DNA of 64,000 nucleotides from Aphidius gifuensis (lineage: Eukaryota; Arthropoda; Insecta; Hymenoptera; Braconidae), in contig NC_057791.1 in NCBI RefSeq assembly GCF_014905175.1, positions 11,040,177-11,104,176 of the forward strand, in the 5' to 3' direction. Under the pieces are notes generated by a model, which was not told the DNA's origin, made no database searches, and saw nothing but the letters and a program-made list of their open reading frames with translations. Of this stretch, positions 23,140 to 35,033 are shown piece by piece. The position numbers were made by a program, and so were the translations under genes. Every line of letters starts with the position of its first letter. Within the stretch, counting starts at the first letter, position 1.

Positions 23140-23647
23140 GGAGGTTATGCACAAATTCATTGCGGGTGTTGCGGGGAGCTTCTGACGTCACAGACAAAAC
23201 TGAAATCTGGCTACACTGTAAAAAAATAAAGTGAAAGCGCCTGCGCCCCGTATACAATATATGGGATTGCGGGTATGTGTGTGTGTTTGAACATGCCATA
23301 CGTTGCCACATCTAATTTTTGTAAAGTTTATAATTAATTTCTCATTAATTGACCGATCAACATATGAAAATTTTTCGCGCAATTAATAAAACTTGGTTTC
23401 TAGTATATGTGTAATTTTTTTCAAGACTTTTTCATCATTTTTTCTATCCGAAAAAAATGGTTGAAATCTCCATAAGAGCCAATGTTAAATATTATTTTCA
23501 ATAATTAATTACAAAAAAATTTAACCGATCAACATAAGAAAATAATTATACCGTTGCATTCAGAATGAAAAGATCTACTTGTGTACAAAATTTCAGAACA
23601 TTCTCATTATATTTAAAAAAAAAAAGAGTAATTTCGGCATAACCTCC
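23140..23647. mobile_element. 508-bp MITE flanked by TTAA
   Basis: TIRs GGAGGTTATGC and GCATAACCTCC are flanked on both sides by TTAA (23136-23139, 23648-23651). TTAA duplication is typical of piggyBac-like and Kolobok-like elements; a TA-duplicating Tc1/mariner origin with a slightly longer TIR is also possible. The interior is AT-rich, with a GTGTGTGTG stretch and no transposase. Confidence 0.75.
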
Positions 23648-24117
23648 TTAATTGTGTAGCAGAAAGCTATTGTGAATTATAATGTCTTCTTATATTAACA
23701 TATTATATTTATTTCGAGTTTTGAGTTTCAGCTTGTCATAAATGTAGACGCTAGAAAATAAACAAAATATGATACTTTATTGATTACTAAGTTTGAGCTA
23801 TCACATGGGACAAACGTATAAGAATCTATACTTAAAAATCCACTCTTCAGAAGCTGCGGTTTGAAAAAATGCTATATTGCTTAATTTTCTAGTACTGGTA
23901 AAGATCATTTTTTTACGAACTGTTTTTTTTTTTTTGTTGAACAAACAACAAAAATTATCACTTTTAAAAAACACATTAGATTATTTTTTTTTAATAAATC
24001 AAAATATACAAAAACACTCATATTTTTTACTTGGAATTCTATTTTGAAAACTAAATTTTGTCACTGTTTTATACATTTTTATATTAAGTTATATTTTTTT
24101 ATGGTTGGCTTTAGCAA

Positions 24118-24327
24118 GATTATCATATCCCAGACAACACGGAACAACACGTCGGTGACGTATCGTGTAGTTATTACGTATACAAAGCCGTTTTTTCCAT
24201 ACTTCAACTTTATTTTTAACCACTTTGCTCATTCGTAGGAATTTTTTTCATATTTTTCTAGTAATTGTGAAAAAATTTCCCATAAGAAACGAATAAAAAA
24301 ACATGTTGTCTGGGATATGATAAAATC
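24118..24327. mobile_element. 210-bp MITE with GATTATCATATCC ends
   Basis: The left end GATTATCATATCCCAGACAA and right end TTGTCTGGGATATGATAAAATC are inverted. The subterminal AACCACTTTGCTCATTCGTAGG and TCCCATAAGAAACGAATAAA match the large element at 48570-50328, so both belong to one family of very different lengths. The target duplication is unclear. Confidence 0.78.
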
Positions 24328-27300
24328 CCCCATTAACGATTGAAAATTGAAAAAAAATCAAAATTGAAAAACAGATATAAATGCAAAAGATAATAAAATT
24401 AAAAGAAAACGGATATTTCATTGATAAAATGTACATGCGTTTTATACTAGAAGGATGCTATTTCCATCATTTTACACTATTTGAGCTAGGCTTAACACTT
24501 CGACGTGGTTATAGCAAGATTTTAATAACCTATCATAATAAAACCAACGGGAAGCAACCAAAAGCCGTCTTAAGCCACCGCTAAAATAATAAAATCTACA
24601 TCAATTAAAAATCTCTTTACGCCCTCACTAAAACAAGTTAAAATGGTGCAAATAGTCTCATTCTTTATTTCACCCGTCACTCACAAACGTAAAAAATGGC
24701 TTACATTAGATGATAACTGTAGAAACTTTTTTCTCGCACCATGGCTATTTTTATATAAAAACACTGTTACACTACCATGGATAAACTACATTAGACCTTA
24801 CAACACTTAAAACACTGTCATTGCTGAATTATTCAATACATTTTTCATGAGTGTTATCTTGTATTAATAATGTTTGTGAAATTTTGATTGAAGAACGAGA
24901 GAAAAAAATAGTCATGAAGATGTGTACGTAATAAGTACATTTAAGTGCAATTTCAAGATGGGAGGTTATATGAAAGTTAAAATAAATCTTACAAATCAAG
25001 TCCGCACAACACACAAAAAACTGCAAACGAATCGACAATGTTCAAATCATTAACTATTAAAATAAGATATTCAGTGTATCAAATGTTTTTTTTTTATTTT
25101 TAAATTATCGTTTTCAATCCTTGGCGTGGGAGTCAAGCGGGTTGGGGAGTGTTCAACACAAATTAATATTTAAGCGTTAAAATTTGTACACGAATATACT
25201 TCTAGTAGATTATATGCTAAATTCGGTATATGAATGATCCCGTGGCGTTTTCAGGGCCGCCAGGTTAACGTCACGATGAAAGCACACATCACATATATAA
25301 CTACAGATCCAAACAGCGTGGACGTAAGGACGACCGGATGGATGGCTGGCCAGGCGGACAGGGGGGTAGCAAACGTTGTGGGGTGGGAAGGGGGAGAGAA
25401 AGGAGCGCCAAAGAGCAGTGTTGGCTTTAGTAAAAGAGATCAGGGGCAACAGAAAAACTTGGAAACGACGTTGTCTGAGCAAGGGGAAATGGGCGACAAG
25501 GATGGAGGGAGTAACCGCTATGGTGTGCGAACGGCATGGAAAAAAAAGACTACGTTTCACAAATCACAATGAGCGGGGCTAAGAGAAGAACTGCACTGGA
25601 GGGAGAATTGTGCAGGACAGGGACGCGCCGATATGGGGCCCATGAGGTGCAATAGGATTTCAAACGTTTATTTTTATTGCATTTAATATTTTTTTAATTT
25701 CATATCATTTCTTTAGGCGTTGAGCAAAAACATAGATATTTTTTTTTTATATGTCCGGGCATTTCATTTCGATTATATGCATATTTTTCAAGTAAAGGTT
25801 GAAAGAATAGAATAACAAAAAAAAAAGAGAAATCATACGCACTTTTTGTAATGTGTTGTAGATATTATTTATTTGTTCTTTGGCACTCTTGTTTTGATGT
25901 TAAGACGACACTTCGGTACATGGATAGCAAGGAGTATGAACACTTCGTTTTTGCTTGAGAATGCCGTCGCTCAAATATTGAAAAAATGAAAGATTTCATA
26001 GAATTTTCACTTGACTTAACACATTATAAATATTTACATGATGGATCTTACATCGGAATTGCTTTCCAACTATGAGCAAATTTATTATATTCTCAATATC
26101 AGACTGCGGTTTAACACAGTGAATGAATGGTATGAATTTGTCTATTCGCATTCAACGATTTTGATTCTACGTGACTAATGTATGCTTAATTTCTCAAACT
26201 CAGGTCTAATATATATGATATTCACTATTTATACACTCGTGACACTATTTAATTGACAAAAAAAATAAGTTTATCAACGAATAAGTCCGTCTGTTAATTT
26301 AATGTCTCACTTGTTAATTTTTTATCTTCATTCGGCGTTGTGTCGCTCAACTTTAAGTCTTCAGCTTGGATAGCTGATCAATATAAAACACTGGTAGTCA
26401 ATATAACCGCATTAATGCGTGATTAATGTCGATAAGAACATTTTTTTAAAAATACGCAGTTTTTTGGTGAAAATAGATAATTTTGCACGAGAACGCGCAC
26501 TATACTAGCCCTGTTACAGCAATTACCAGTCGAAACGAGCTTAGCAGGCGACCGAACAAGCAAGCCAACGAGAGATTCGTGAGCTCCCGACTTAAAGATG
26601 ATAGAGTCTTAGCTTACTTACGTTACTCCTTAGGTTATTCTTTCTTGTGAAATTCTACAGTCCTTAATCTACATCATGACAATAACAACGTCGTGAATTT
26701 ACATTAGAATACAAAACAATTGTTGAAGCAATATTTACTCGCTATAATTTGTTGTATTTCTATTCAATTAACAAATATTGTAAAGCGTGAATTGTTAAAG
26801 AAAATATTAAAGTATTCAGTCGTAATACACGTTACAACGTTCTTACGAGAGACATTATCTCTACAAGATGCCGTGTAGTGTGCTCATGCAAAAATAACCT
26901 AGAACGACCTCAGAACATTTTTCTTTTAGCAATTTGAGGAATTTATATTATTGTTTGTTGAATTTAGCTGATTATACTATATTCCATCAAAAAATACTTT
27001 TGTATTCAAGAATTTTACTATACAATCATTGATGTTTTAGGGGTTAGAATTTGTTTATACCAAATTTATGATGATATTAAAAGAACTGCATGTAAGATGA
27101 AACAATAAAACATCCGCGGGAATACACCACATACCCGGACATACGTATAGTTGTATATAATTTTATCGATCGAACTATTCGTGCTGCTGAATATACTACA
27201 ATCGCGACTCGCGAAAACGAACGGTTGACCAAAATGTTCACACACACTCACTTACTTTTATACTATAAACCATGGTAGAATAGGGTGCAACAGGGTGCAA

Positions 27301-27404
27301 ACTCACATCGCTTGTAAAACGCTCTGATGTAAACATGGCCGTCTTAATTCCCATAAAACTAGTGACATGACCCTAGTAGACGTGATTTCCTTAGTGACTA
27401 TACG
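24328..27404. other. Longest repeat-poor stretch; no gene identified
   Basis: I recognise no members of the window's repeat families here. A block at about 25230-25650 is clearly richer in G+C and has open frames on both strands (about 110 codons each), but neither looks like a known protein. A second, milder block lies at 26480-26610. One explanation is promoter or 5' untranslated DNA of the - strand gene represented by the exon at 14053-14305. That is only inference. Confidence 0.4.
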
Positions 27405-27509
27405 TATTGCACCACTGAAATATAATAAAACCATATATTTAATAACTACTATATTGCGCATCGCCTATGCTTTCCCATAAGTGGGCTCTGCGGATTCATT
27501 ACGGTGCAG

Positions 27510-27669
27510 CACCCGTATTCAGAGGATGTTCTCATTAGGGCGTTTTTTTTTCGATGGTGGCGTTTGTGAAGCTTTTCTATATGAAATCTATATAAAAAAA
27601 ATTTTGTCAAGCGCCATCAGCGGAAAAAAAAGCCCTAATGAGAACAATTTTGCCCCGAGAATACGGGTG
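27510..27669. mobile_element. CNG-MITE copy (CACCCGTATTC type)
   Basis: 160-bp near-palindrome with ends CACCCGTATTC and GAATACGGGTG, flanked on both sides by CAG. The core contains TTAGGGC, a GGTGGCG block and a central CTATATAAAAA. Confidence 0.92.
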
Positions 27670-27678
27670 CAGACATAA

Positions 27679-28309
27679 GCTGTGTTCGATGGTCGTCTCG
27701 GCTCAGTTCCGCCTCACTTACGGCTCACTTATGGCGCTAGCGACGTACGGTTGTTTGAAGAACTACAAAGGCACAAAATCTCAATACAGGTGCTTATCTA
27801 TATCATCACTGTATCAATGCTTCAATAAATATTGTTTATTTACTTTATGCAAACAGTGTCATCATAATAATCTATTACAATGAGTTGATGAATATATAAT
27901 CAAAATGAATATAGAAAATATGATTCAGGTGAGAGCAAATAGTGAATGAAAGAAATAAAAATGAAAATACAAATTTTGGAGATAGAATTATTATCTGTGC
28001 CATTGAACAATAATTTTTTATCTTTTATACATAGGAAATAGATGAAAACAATCAAAATAACATTATGAACTCATTTTGTTATTACAAAATTAAAGTTTTA
28101 ATAAATAACAATAAATTTTGAAACGACAACGAACAACAACAACAATCGTCATTTCGTCAATCAACAATATTTATTGGGGCATTAATACAGTAATGATATA
28201 GATAGGCACCTGTATTGAGATTTTGTGCCTTTGTAGTTCTTGAAACAACCGTACGTCGCTAGCGCCATAAGTGAGACGGAACTGAGCCGAGACGACCATC
28301 GAACACAGC
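27679..28309. mobile_element. 631-bp element with GCTGTGTTCGATGGTCG ends
   Basis: TIRs of about 170 bp start GCTGTGTTCGATGGTCGTCT and include GGCGCTAGCGACGTACGGTT and CACCTGTATTGAGATTTTG (inverted in the left arm). Flanks are TA-rich, consistent with TA duplication, but not decisively so. Other copies: 38003-38275 (short), 52693-53349, and a left-end fragment at 31437-31479. No transposase. Confidence 0.85.
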
Positions 28310-28783
28310 TATAATGGCAGCGTTCTTTCGTCATTTTTTTTTTAGCGCATCATGACCAAGCATTTGCGCAAAGGTGAAAAAGCACGTGAGTTTTCAAATG
28401 TTTGTAAGTGTGTGTAACGCACACATATATACTTTAAAAATTTTACTGGATTCCTTTACTTCTGGGCAACTGCGCGGTCAGAATGCGTGAAAAAAAACTG
28501 GCCGAAGAACGCAGCCACTGCTCGACAAAAATCTTTTGCGCATGCTCGAATTATTATTCGAGTAGGAGCTCGGAAACATTCGGCAAAGCACACAAATTCA
28601 TTGTGTATACGTGTGAACCAAGCAGATTATTCAGACATGCGCAAAAAAATTTTGTCGAGGCGTATGACTGCGACAGAGAGATTGTCTGCACCGTAATGAA
28701 TCCGCACAAAATCATACCCTATGCGCAATATAGTAGTAATAAATATATGAATGAAACTGGAAGGTGAACTCCTATGCTTAGCC

Positions 28784-30046
28784 CATGAAGAATAGAGAAC
28801 AGGAGGACGAACTTAAATGGGGCTATCGAGCCAAAAACGCTACAAAAACCGACAAGGTGAATTAGTTCTATTTTGGCCTGCAGTCCAATTCACAGGGCAT
28901 TACAATTTAGGGCTTTTTTCCTCCACTGGCGGCGCTTGTGAAGCTTTTGTATGTAAAATCTATATAAAAAAAATTTTACAAGCGCCATCAGCGGCAAAAA
29001 ATAGCCCTAAATTGTAAAAAATTTGCCCTGTGAATTGGACTGCTGTAGAAAGCACTGCTGCGAGGCCTGGACCACTTTGAGTTGTTGTAGTTACGTACGT
29101 GTGATAATATATGAAACGGTATCTTTACATGTGTAGGGGCAATGTTTATGTTTATTTATCATTGTTGATCGTATCAATGTGTGAAGTTAATGTTTTTTTT
29201 TATTAAACAATATATTTGATAACTTTTAACAATTATATTGAATAGATTAAAGAAAAAAATTACAATTTTACGGAAAAAGTATCCGCGAAAGTATATGATG
29301 ATTATAAAAAAAAATTAAAAAAATCAAGGTTGATCATGATTCAATAATAAAAATATTTATCAATTGAATTCATATCGAAAAAATAATCTTGATTAAAATT
29401 AATTTAAAAAAAAAAAATAATATTGTCGGAAATACTATACTCGTATAAACATGTTCGTTATATTTAGTTACCTTAAATATAATAAATTTGTTGATATTGT
29501 TATAGTTTAAAAACATTTTTAAAGTTTATTTTTTATATATGTCAATAGCCGAATACTATTTTAGTAGCCATACCTAAAAATCATAGTAATTATCATTAAA
29601 ATAGTATGCATTATTTTCTTGACTTAAATTTCATTATTTTATCATTATTATATTATTATGAATACCTATATATGAAAAAAAACTATGTACTTATTTTATC
29701 TTCATTATACAACAAGATTGTTTACATTGGAGTAATCTAAAGAGTAATAACTAATCAATTTTATGTTGTTGACAATTTATTATTAATTTTTTTATGATGA
29801 ATATTATTATTTTTATTTATTATTTTGTAAAAAAATAATAAATAATAAAAATGATCACTTTATTTATTAGTTAATAATAATAAACATTGATAAACAACGA
29901 CACACTCAGCAGCTCACAGCTGTCAGTTGGGTGGTCCAAGAGCGCTATTCCGACTCTTTGTATAAATTTTAAAACTAATTCACGAGTCGATTTTTATACA
30001 CATTTTTAGCTTACGAAGTTCGTCCTCCTGTTCTCTATTCTTCATG
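28784..30046. mobile_element. Nested hAT-type element with CATGAAGAATAGAGAACAGG ends
   Basis: Inverted ends of at least 30 bp begin CATGAAGAATAGAGAACAGG. A perfect 8-bp duplication GCTTAGCC lies at 28776-28783 and 30047-30054. Excision in silico rejoins TATGCTTAGCCAATGCACGG, as in the family member at 40395-40691. The interior is AT-rich, lacks a transposase and contains a CNG-MITE copy. Confidence 0.93.
28881..29042. mobile_element. CNG-MITE copy (CAGTCCAATTC type)
   Basis: 162 bp with ends CAGTCCAATTCACAGGGC and its inverse, perfect CTG duplication (28878-28880, 29043-29045). Confidence 0.92.
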
Positions 30047-30081
30047 GCTTAGCCAATGCACGGAGTGTCACTAGAGATAGC

Positions 30082-30335
30082 AGGTGCTTTCTTTTGTGTA
30101 TTTATTTTTTTTCACTTTAATGCGCATGATCATGCACATGAGTAAGTCATGCAAAATTGAGGAGAGAGCAGTGGCGTCAAAACAAATAATTCTTAAAAAA
30201 TAAGAATTAAAACATGGCTGGTCCAGCTCTTTATGTCCTACGCTGTTGCAATCTGACTTTTTGCCGACTGCGCATTTAACTGCGCATGCGCGACAATAAA
30301 CAGGAAAAAAAATAAATACACAAAAGAAAGCACCT
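30082..30335. mobile_element. 254-bp inverted-repeat element, AGGTGCTTTCTTTTG ends
   Basis: The left end AGGTGCTTTCTTTTGTGTAT and right end ATACACAAAAGAAAGCACCT are perfect inverses. It interrupts the right half of the CACTGAAAT element, between AGAGATAGC and an ATACATTGG remnant. The target duplication is unclear. Confidence 0.78.
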
Positions 30336-30693
30336 ATTAATACATTGGTTGGCATTTCCGCTTGCTCACGCATGCGCCATTATATCTTGTACAGTCAACG
30401 TCAAAACAAACTAGTACTACACGGGATAAAAGTTACAATATATATCAGTAGTCTCAACCAATTATAGTTGACGTGACTGTACTGACAAGGACAACATCCC
30501 AACCATTGAGTTTCTCTCTCGGTGACACGAAGTTCCGCTTCGAGTTTTATTATATTTCAGTGTATTGCGCATGCTAAGATCGCTCAGAATTACGTCGGCC
30601 ATGTTTACGAGCAAATGTTAACTTGTCGTGAGTTTTTAAGCTTTTTCTGTGATCATATCATGGAGTTTTATAATGAGGGTAATCTGTGACGTT

Positions 30694-31169
30694 AAGGCAT
30701 GTGGCCACTAGCATAGTTTTTCGACCAAGTTCTATGCCATAGCACTTGTGTCACTATATTTAACTAGAAATTTACTAGAAAATGGCCGCCGAGGACTATG
30801 TTGAAAAAATGCTGCATGCAGCATTTTCAGCATAGAACCGCTAACTTCACACTAGTTTTTTTTGATACAGCCAACATTAAAAAAATACAACAACAATGGT
30901 TAGCGTTATTAATAAATTTGTTTGCTTATATTTACACATGTATAGTACATATATATAATGATTGACTGTCAAAATATCAAATTGTCAACAAATAAAAAAG
31001 GTTATATTTTTATTTATCTTTTATGTGTTTGTAAACAAGTTGGTACAGCTGAAACAATTTCAAGAAACGATTAAAACGCCGCCCTATAGCCGTCATATGT
31101 GAACTTTTCCTTCCATAGCGCTATGGCATAGAACTTGGTCGAAAAACTATGCTAGTGGCCACAAGCCTT
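30694..31169. mobile_element. Inverted-repeat element, GGC(A/T)TGTGGCCACTAGC ends
   Basis: Ends AAGGCATGTGGCCACTAGCA and its near-inverse continue through ATAGTTTTTCGACCAAGTTC and TATGCCATAG. A shorter copy (174 bp) is at 52368-52541. No coding frame; duplication not clear. Confidence 0.8.
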
Positions 31170-31196
31170 TACACTGTGTATTAACATAGGGAGCTG

Positions 31197-31358
31197 CAAT
31201 CCAATTCACAGGGCATCACAATTTAGGGCTTTTTTCCTCCACTGGCGGCGCTTGTGGAATTTTTCAATGTGAAATCTATATAAAAAAAATTTTACAAGCG
31301 CCATCACCGGCAAAAAAAAGCCCTAAATTGTAAAAAATTTGCCCTGTGAATTGGATTA
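31197..31358. mobile_element. CNG-MITE copy, decayed right end
   Basis: Left end CAATCCAATTCACAGGGC after CTG. The right end reads GAATTGGATTA, so the terminal bases and the second CNG have mutated. Confidence 0.85.
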
Positions 31359-31436
31359 ATGTTGAAATTTACGGAATGGAGCAAGTCAGACATTAGTCAG
31401 TACACATTATCGCCAGCGATCTGAAGTCACATTATA

Positions 31437-31980
31437 GCTGTGTTCGATGGTCGTCTCGGCTCAGTTCCGTCTCACCGGCCAAAATTTTAGAGGAAAAAAC
31501 TGTTTCTTGTAGTGGCAGTACTGGCACATGACATTATTTTTTTTGGCTTCTAATTATTAGATGGATAACTGTTCAATGTTTATACTAATAACTAAAATAA
31601 ATAGAAAATTGATTTTAAGTGTAATCATAAAAGATTACAGGGAATCTTTGTGATTACCAAAAAAAAGTAATCTTGTTTAATCATTGGAAAGATTACATGA
31701 TTACCGGTAATCTGTAATCTGGTGTACACTAAATTTTGGAGTGACTTCCCCCTCGTATGCATGATTACAGGTAATCTGTAATCTGGTGTAATCTTCAATA
31801 ATCTTCAATAATCTCGTGTAATCTTTTTGAAATCTTTGAATTTTAAGTGTAATCATAAAAAATTACTGGGATTCTTTGTGATTACAAAAAAAGTAATCTT
31901 GTGTAATCATTGGAAAGATTACATGATTACCGGTAATCTGTAATCTGGTGTACACTAACTTTTGGAGTGACTTCCCCCTC
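31437..31980. repeat. Chimaeric repeat fragments
   Basis: A left-end fragment of the GCTGTGTTCG element (31437-31479) is fused to a CCGGCCAAAATTTTAGAGG segment (also inside 35034-35409). Then follows a TGTAATC/GATTACA-rich tandem repeat (about 31610-31980), in which a TTTTAAGTGTAATCATAAAA to TTTTGGAGTGACTTCCCCCT segment occurs twice. Confidence 0.7.
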
Positions 31981-32462
31981 GGTTTTTTTAAATAAAAAAA
32001 GTTAGTATTATTGGAAGAAGTATTTATATTAATAAATTTTCATTACACTTAAATAGTTTCTTTGTTATTATATCGACTTTTAAAATAATAATGTCAATGT
32101 GGAATGTGCAATATAATAAAAACAGCTGAGCAATTGACATTTGACAATAAAACAAAATATCAAATATGGCCGCTATTAATGACCAGTGCCACGGTTGATA
32201 ATCTAGAAATTACTTATATGAAAGAAAAAAAAAAAAAAAAAAAATTTTTTTTTTGCTGGTACCAAAAACAGAAAATACCGTATTTTCACCTATATAGTTG
32301 TAAAAATACCGTATCGAAAATTTTACTCGTATTTTACGGTATTTACATGGAAAAATCGGTAAAAGGCATATTGGTATGGTATTTCAATTTGATACCAAAT
32401 ACCGTATTTTACCGTATTTAATACCGGTAAAATACCAAATACCGTATCAGTCGACATCACTA
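31981..32462. mobile_element. 5'-truncated copy of the TAGTGATGT hAT element
   Basis: Nearly identical to 56707-57187, ending in GTCGACATCACTA, but its left part is missing. The ~105-codon open frame starting at 32104 lies wholly in this repeat and passes through poly-A/T, so it is not a gene. Confidence 0.85.
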
Positions 32463-32640
32463 ATTACTGGAATTCTACTGGTAGATACTACCGGTAGGAA
32501 CTACCAGTAATCTACCAGTAAAATTTCAGTTACAAATTACTGGTAGGAACTACCAGTAATCTACCAGTAGAATTCCAGTAGAAAATTACTGGTAAGAACT
32601 ACCAGTAGTCTACTGGTAGATTACTGGTAAATTATTTTGA
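32463..32640. repeat. ACTGGTA/TACCAGT palindromic repeat
   Basis: Many alternating copies of TACTGGTAGA and TACCAGTAATC within 180 bp, immediately next to the truncated element. Confidence 0.88.
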
Positions 32641-33259
32641 TAAACCCGAAAGCCTCAGCATTAGAGTATTTGCTGTAATAAATAACACGCTTGCTTGTAA
32701 TTATATTATTGAATAGTTTAAGGTGTTACCCGCGCATATCTAGAGACCTCTTGCGGATGGCATTTAGAAACATAATATTTCTATGAGTGCGAACGAGATA
32801 AAAAAAAAGGAGAAAATCTCGTTTCTCACTTCCACTTAAGTATTTAGACGAAGACAAAAATTTATTTTTATTCGTTGTAAAATAAAAAGGTCTCAAAGCC
32901 CTATTAATTTTTATATCAAAAGTTTCCTTATTGTTTCTTCTATCTATACTTAGTTTTTGATAAAGCTAGCCGTATTTTTCATGAAATGGCTAACCAGGTT
33001 TCTAAAAACTCAACCGGACTCTCCATAAGAACCTATGTATAACCTCCAAAAAAGTAGCTTACTTTATTAATTAATTACTAAGTAATTAGCTACAAGAAAA
33101 TTATCATAAAATTTGAGCGTGTGTATTACTATTTCATTAAGCTACTTAAAAAATTCCAAGGCTCTAGCCGTATTTTTGATTTGTGCTGGATATTCCTTAA
33201 TATTTTACGGCATACAGCTAAAGTATAAATGCAGCTGAGAAAATTTATATTTTTTAAAA
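32641..33259. other. Spacer without recognised gene
   Basis: AT-rich. ATAAGAACCTATGTATAACC near 33025 resembles ATAAGAGCCTATGTTTAACC near 34811, on the other side of the next hairpin array. Confidence 0.5.
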
Positions 33260-34375
33260 CAAAAATGTCCTAGAAAAAGATGTAGCTAAGCTGAGCCACA
33301 TTGATTCTTGAGCTACATTTTCTCCTTAGCTACAGCTTGTCCTATATATATTTATAAATATTTGAAAAATAAAATACATATAATTTAATTTTTGAAGGAT
33401 AAAAATGTCCAAGGAAAAGCAGTAGCTAAAGAAAAGATGTAGCTAAGGAATTGAGGTTGCCAAAGAATTATATTTTAAGCAACATCATTTCCTTAAAACA
33501 TAATTCTTTGGCTAATTATTAATAACTCTTATTTTATTTATTTCATGAATAAAATACAACATGAATGAATACATGTTTATAAAAATATAAATGTCGAAGG
33601 AGAAGCAGTCGCTAAGGGAAAAATGTAGCTAAGGAATTGAGGTCGCCAAAGAATTACATTCTAAGCAACATTACTTTCTTCAAAGATAATTTTTTGGCAA
33701 CCTCAATTCCTTAGCTACATCTTTTTCCTAGCTACTGCTTTTCCTTGGACATTTTTATTCATTTCATGGATAAAATACATGTAAATTTATTTTTTAAAAA
33801 TATAAATGTCGAAGGAAAAGCAGTAGCTAAGGGAAAAATGTAGCTAAGGAATTGAGGTTGCCAAAGAATTACATTCTAAGCAACATTACTTCCTTCAAAG
33901 ATAATTTTTTGGCAACCTCAATTCCTTAGATACATCTTTTTCCTAGCTACTGCTTTTCCTTGGACTTTTTCATTTATTTCATGAATAAAATACATGTAAA
34001 TTTATTTTTTTAAAATATAAATGTTGAAGGAAAAGCAGTAACTAAGGGGAAAATGTAGCTAAGGAATTAAAGTTGCCAAAGAATTTCATTTTAAGCAACA
34101 TTATTTTCTTCAAAGATAATTTTTTGGCAACCTCAATTCCGTAGCTACATCTTTTTCCTAGCTACTGCTTTTCTTTGGACATTTGTATTTTTAAAAAAAA
34201 AATTTACATGTATTTTATGATTAAAATAAATAAAAATCCCAAGGAAAAGCAGTAGCTAAGGAAAAGATGTAGCTAAGAAATTGATGTGGCCAGAACACTT
34301 ATTTTGTAAGCAACTTTAATTCCTTTGCTACATTTTTTCCTCAGCTACTGCTTGTTCTATATATATATTCATTCA
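33260..34375. repeat. Tandem hairpin array, TAGCTAAGGAA family (block 3)
   Basis: Five to six hairpins like those at 8508-9535. Three consecutive units (about 33585-33755, 33805-33965, 34015-34180) are very similar to each other and share ATAAATGTCGAAGGA, ATTACATTCTAAGCAACATT and TTCTTCAAAGATAATTTTTT, showing recent tandem duplication. Confidence 0.9.
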
Positions 34376-35030
34376 TTCAGTAAGTAAGTAAGAGTAAATT
34401 AGTTCTTATTTTCTCGTAATGATCCCGGCAATAGTGCTTTTTTTGTCAGTTTGCAACACTGGTCTTGACGCTTCCTTAATATCTATTTCATGAATGTATG
34501 TGTGTGATGCTGTATGTCAGCTGTGTAAAAGCTAAACATAGATGCTAAATTTTGCTAAATTTGCTGTTTAAATTTTCCAGCTCCAATGCGCTGTTGCCAG
34601 AGCCTCAATACTTGTTCTCATAAAATTGCTAAAAATCGTGTTTTGTAGCTTATATTTTTATTAATTACGTGAGATTTAGTCTTATAAGCCCATTTCATCC
34701 TGATATCAAAAAATTCCTTAGTTTTTGATTATCTATTAGTTTTTGGGATAGGTGAGACCAAAACAAGTATTGTTTGGTTAAGTTCGTAGATATTTTCTAA
34801 CATTTCCTCCCATAAGAGCCTATGTTTAACCTCTCTAAATTATGTCAACTTTGAATAATTATTTAAAAAAAAAAAATCTTATAACTTAAAAACTGAATTG
34901 ACAAAAAGATGCATATTATTATTTCATTTATCTAAATTATTAATTTCATGAGCCTCAGACCATTTTTCATTTTGGCCGGTTATACCTTAATAGAGTAAAA
35001 TTTACCAAAGTTAGTTTTAGAGAAGGGGAC
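34376..35030. repeat. Dispersed repeat segment shared with 52207-52350
   Basis: TAATGATCCCGGCAATAGTG, TTTGTCAGTTTGCAACACT and GCTGTATGTCAGCTG at 34410-34530 match 52220-52335 in order. The remainder is AT-rich without a gene. Confidence 0.7.
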
Positions 35031-35033
35031 ACG

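Larger units (their letters stand above)
27432..28749. mobile_element. Nested hAT-type element with CATATATTTA ends
   Basis: Ends CATATATTTAATAACTACTA and the inverse of CATATATTTATTACTACTAT are followed by matching TTGCGCAT subterminal sequence. Flanks AATAAAAC (27424-27431) and AATGAAAC (28750-28757) differ by one base. Removing the element restores the host sequence AATAAAACTGGAAGG seen in the intact family member at 40395. Confidence 0.85.
27413..30562. mobile_element. hAT-type MITE (CACTGAAATATAATAAAAC family), expanded by nested insertions
   Basis: Ends CACTGAAATATAATAAAAC and GTTTTATTATATTTCAGTG (right copy with one mismatch) are flanked by TATTGCAC (27405-27412) and TATTGCGC (30563-30570), an 8-bp duplication with one A/G difference. 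The intact relative at 40395-40691 is only 297 bp; the rest of the 3.15 kb is inserted DNA (27432-28749, 28784-30046, 30082-30335). Confidence 0.85.

Noticed and set aside
25210..25572. Frames of 116 (-) and 112 (+) codons in the GC-rich island
   Set aside because: Higher GC alone reduces stop codons; no domain, splice-site set or family resemblance supports either.
32104..32421. 105-codon frame
   Set aside because: Lies wholly in a truncated hAT MITE duplicated at 56.7-57.2 kb and includes a poly-Lys/Phe run from poly-A/T.
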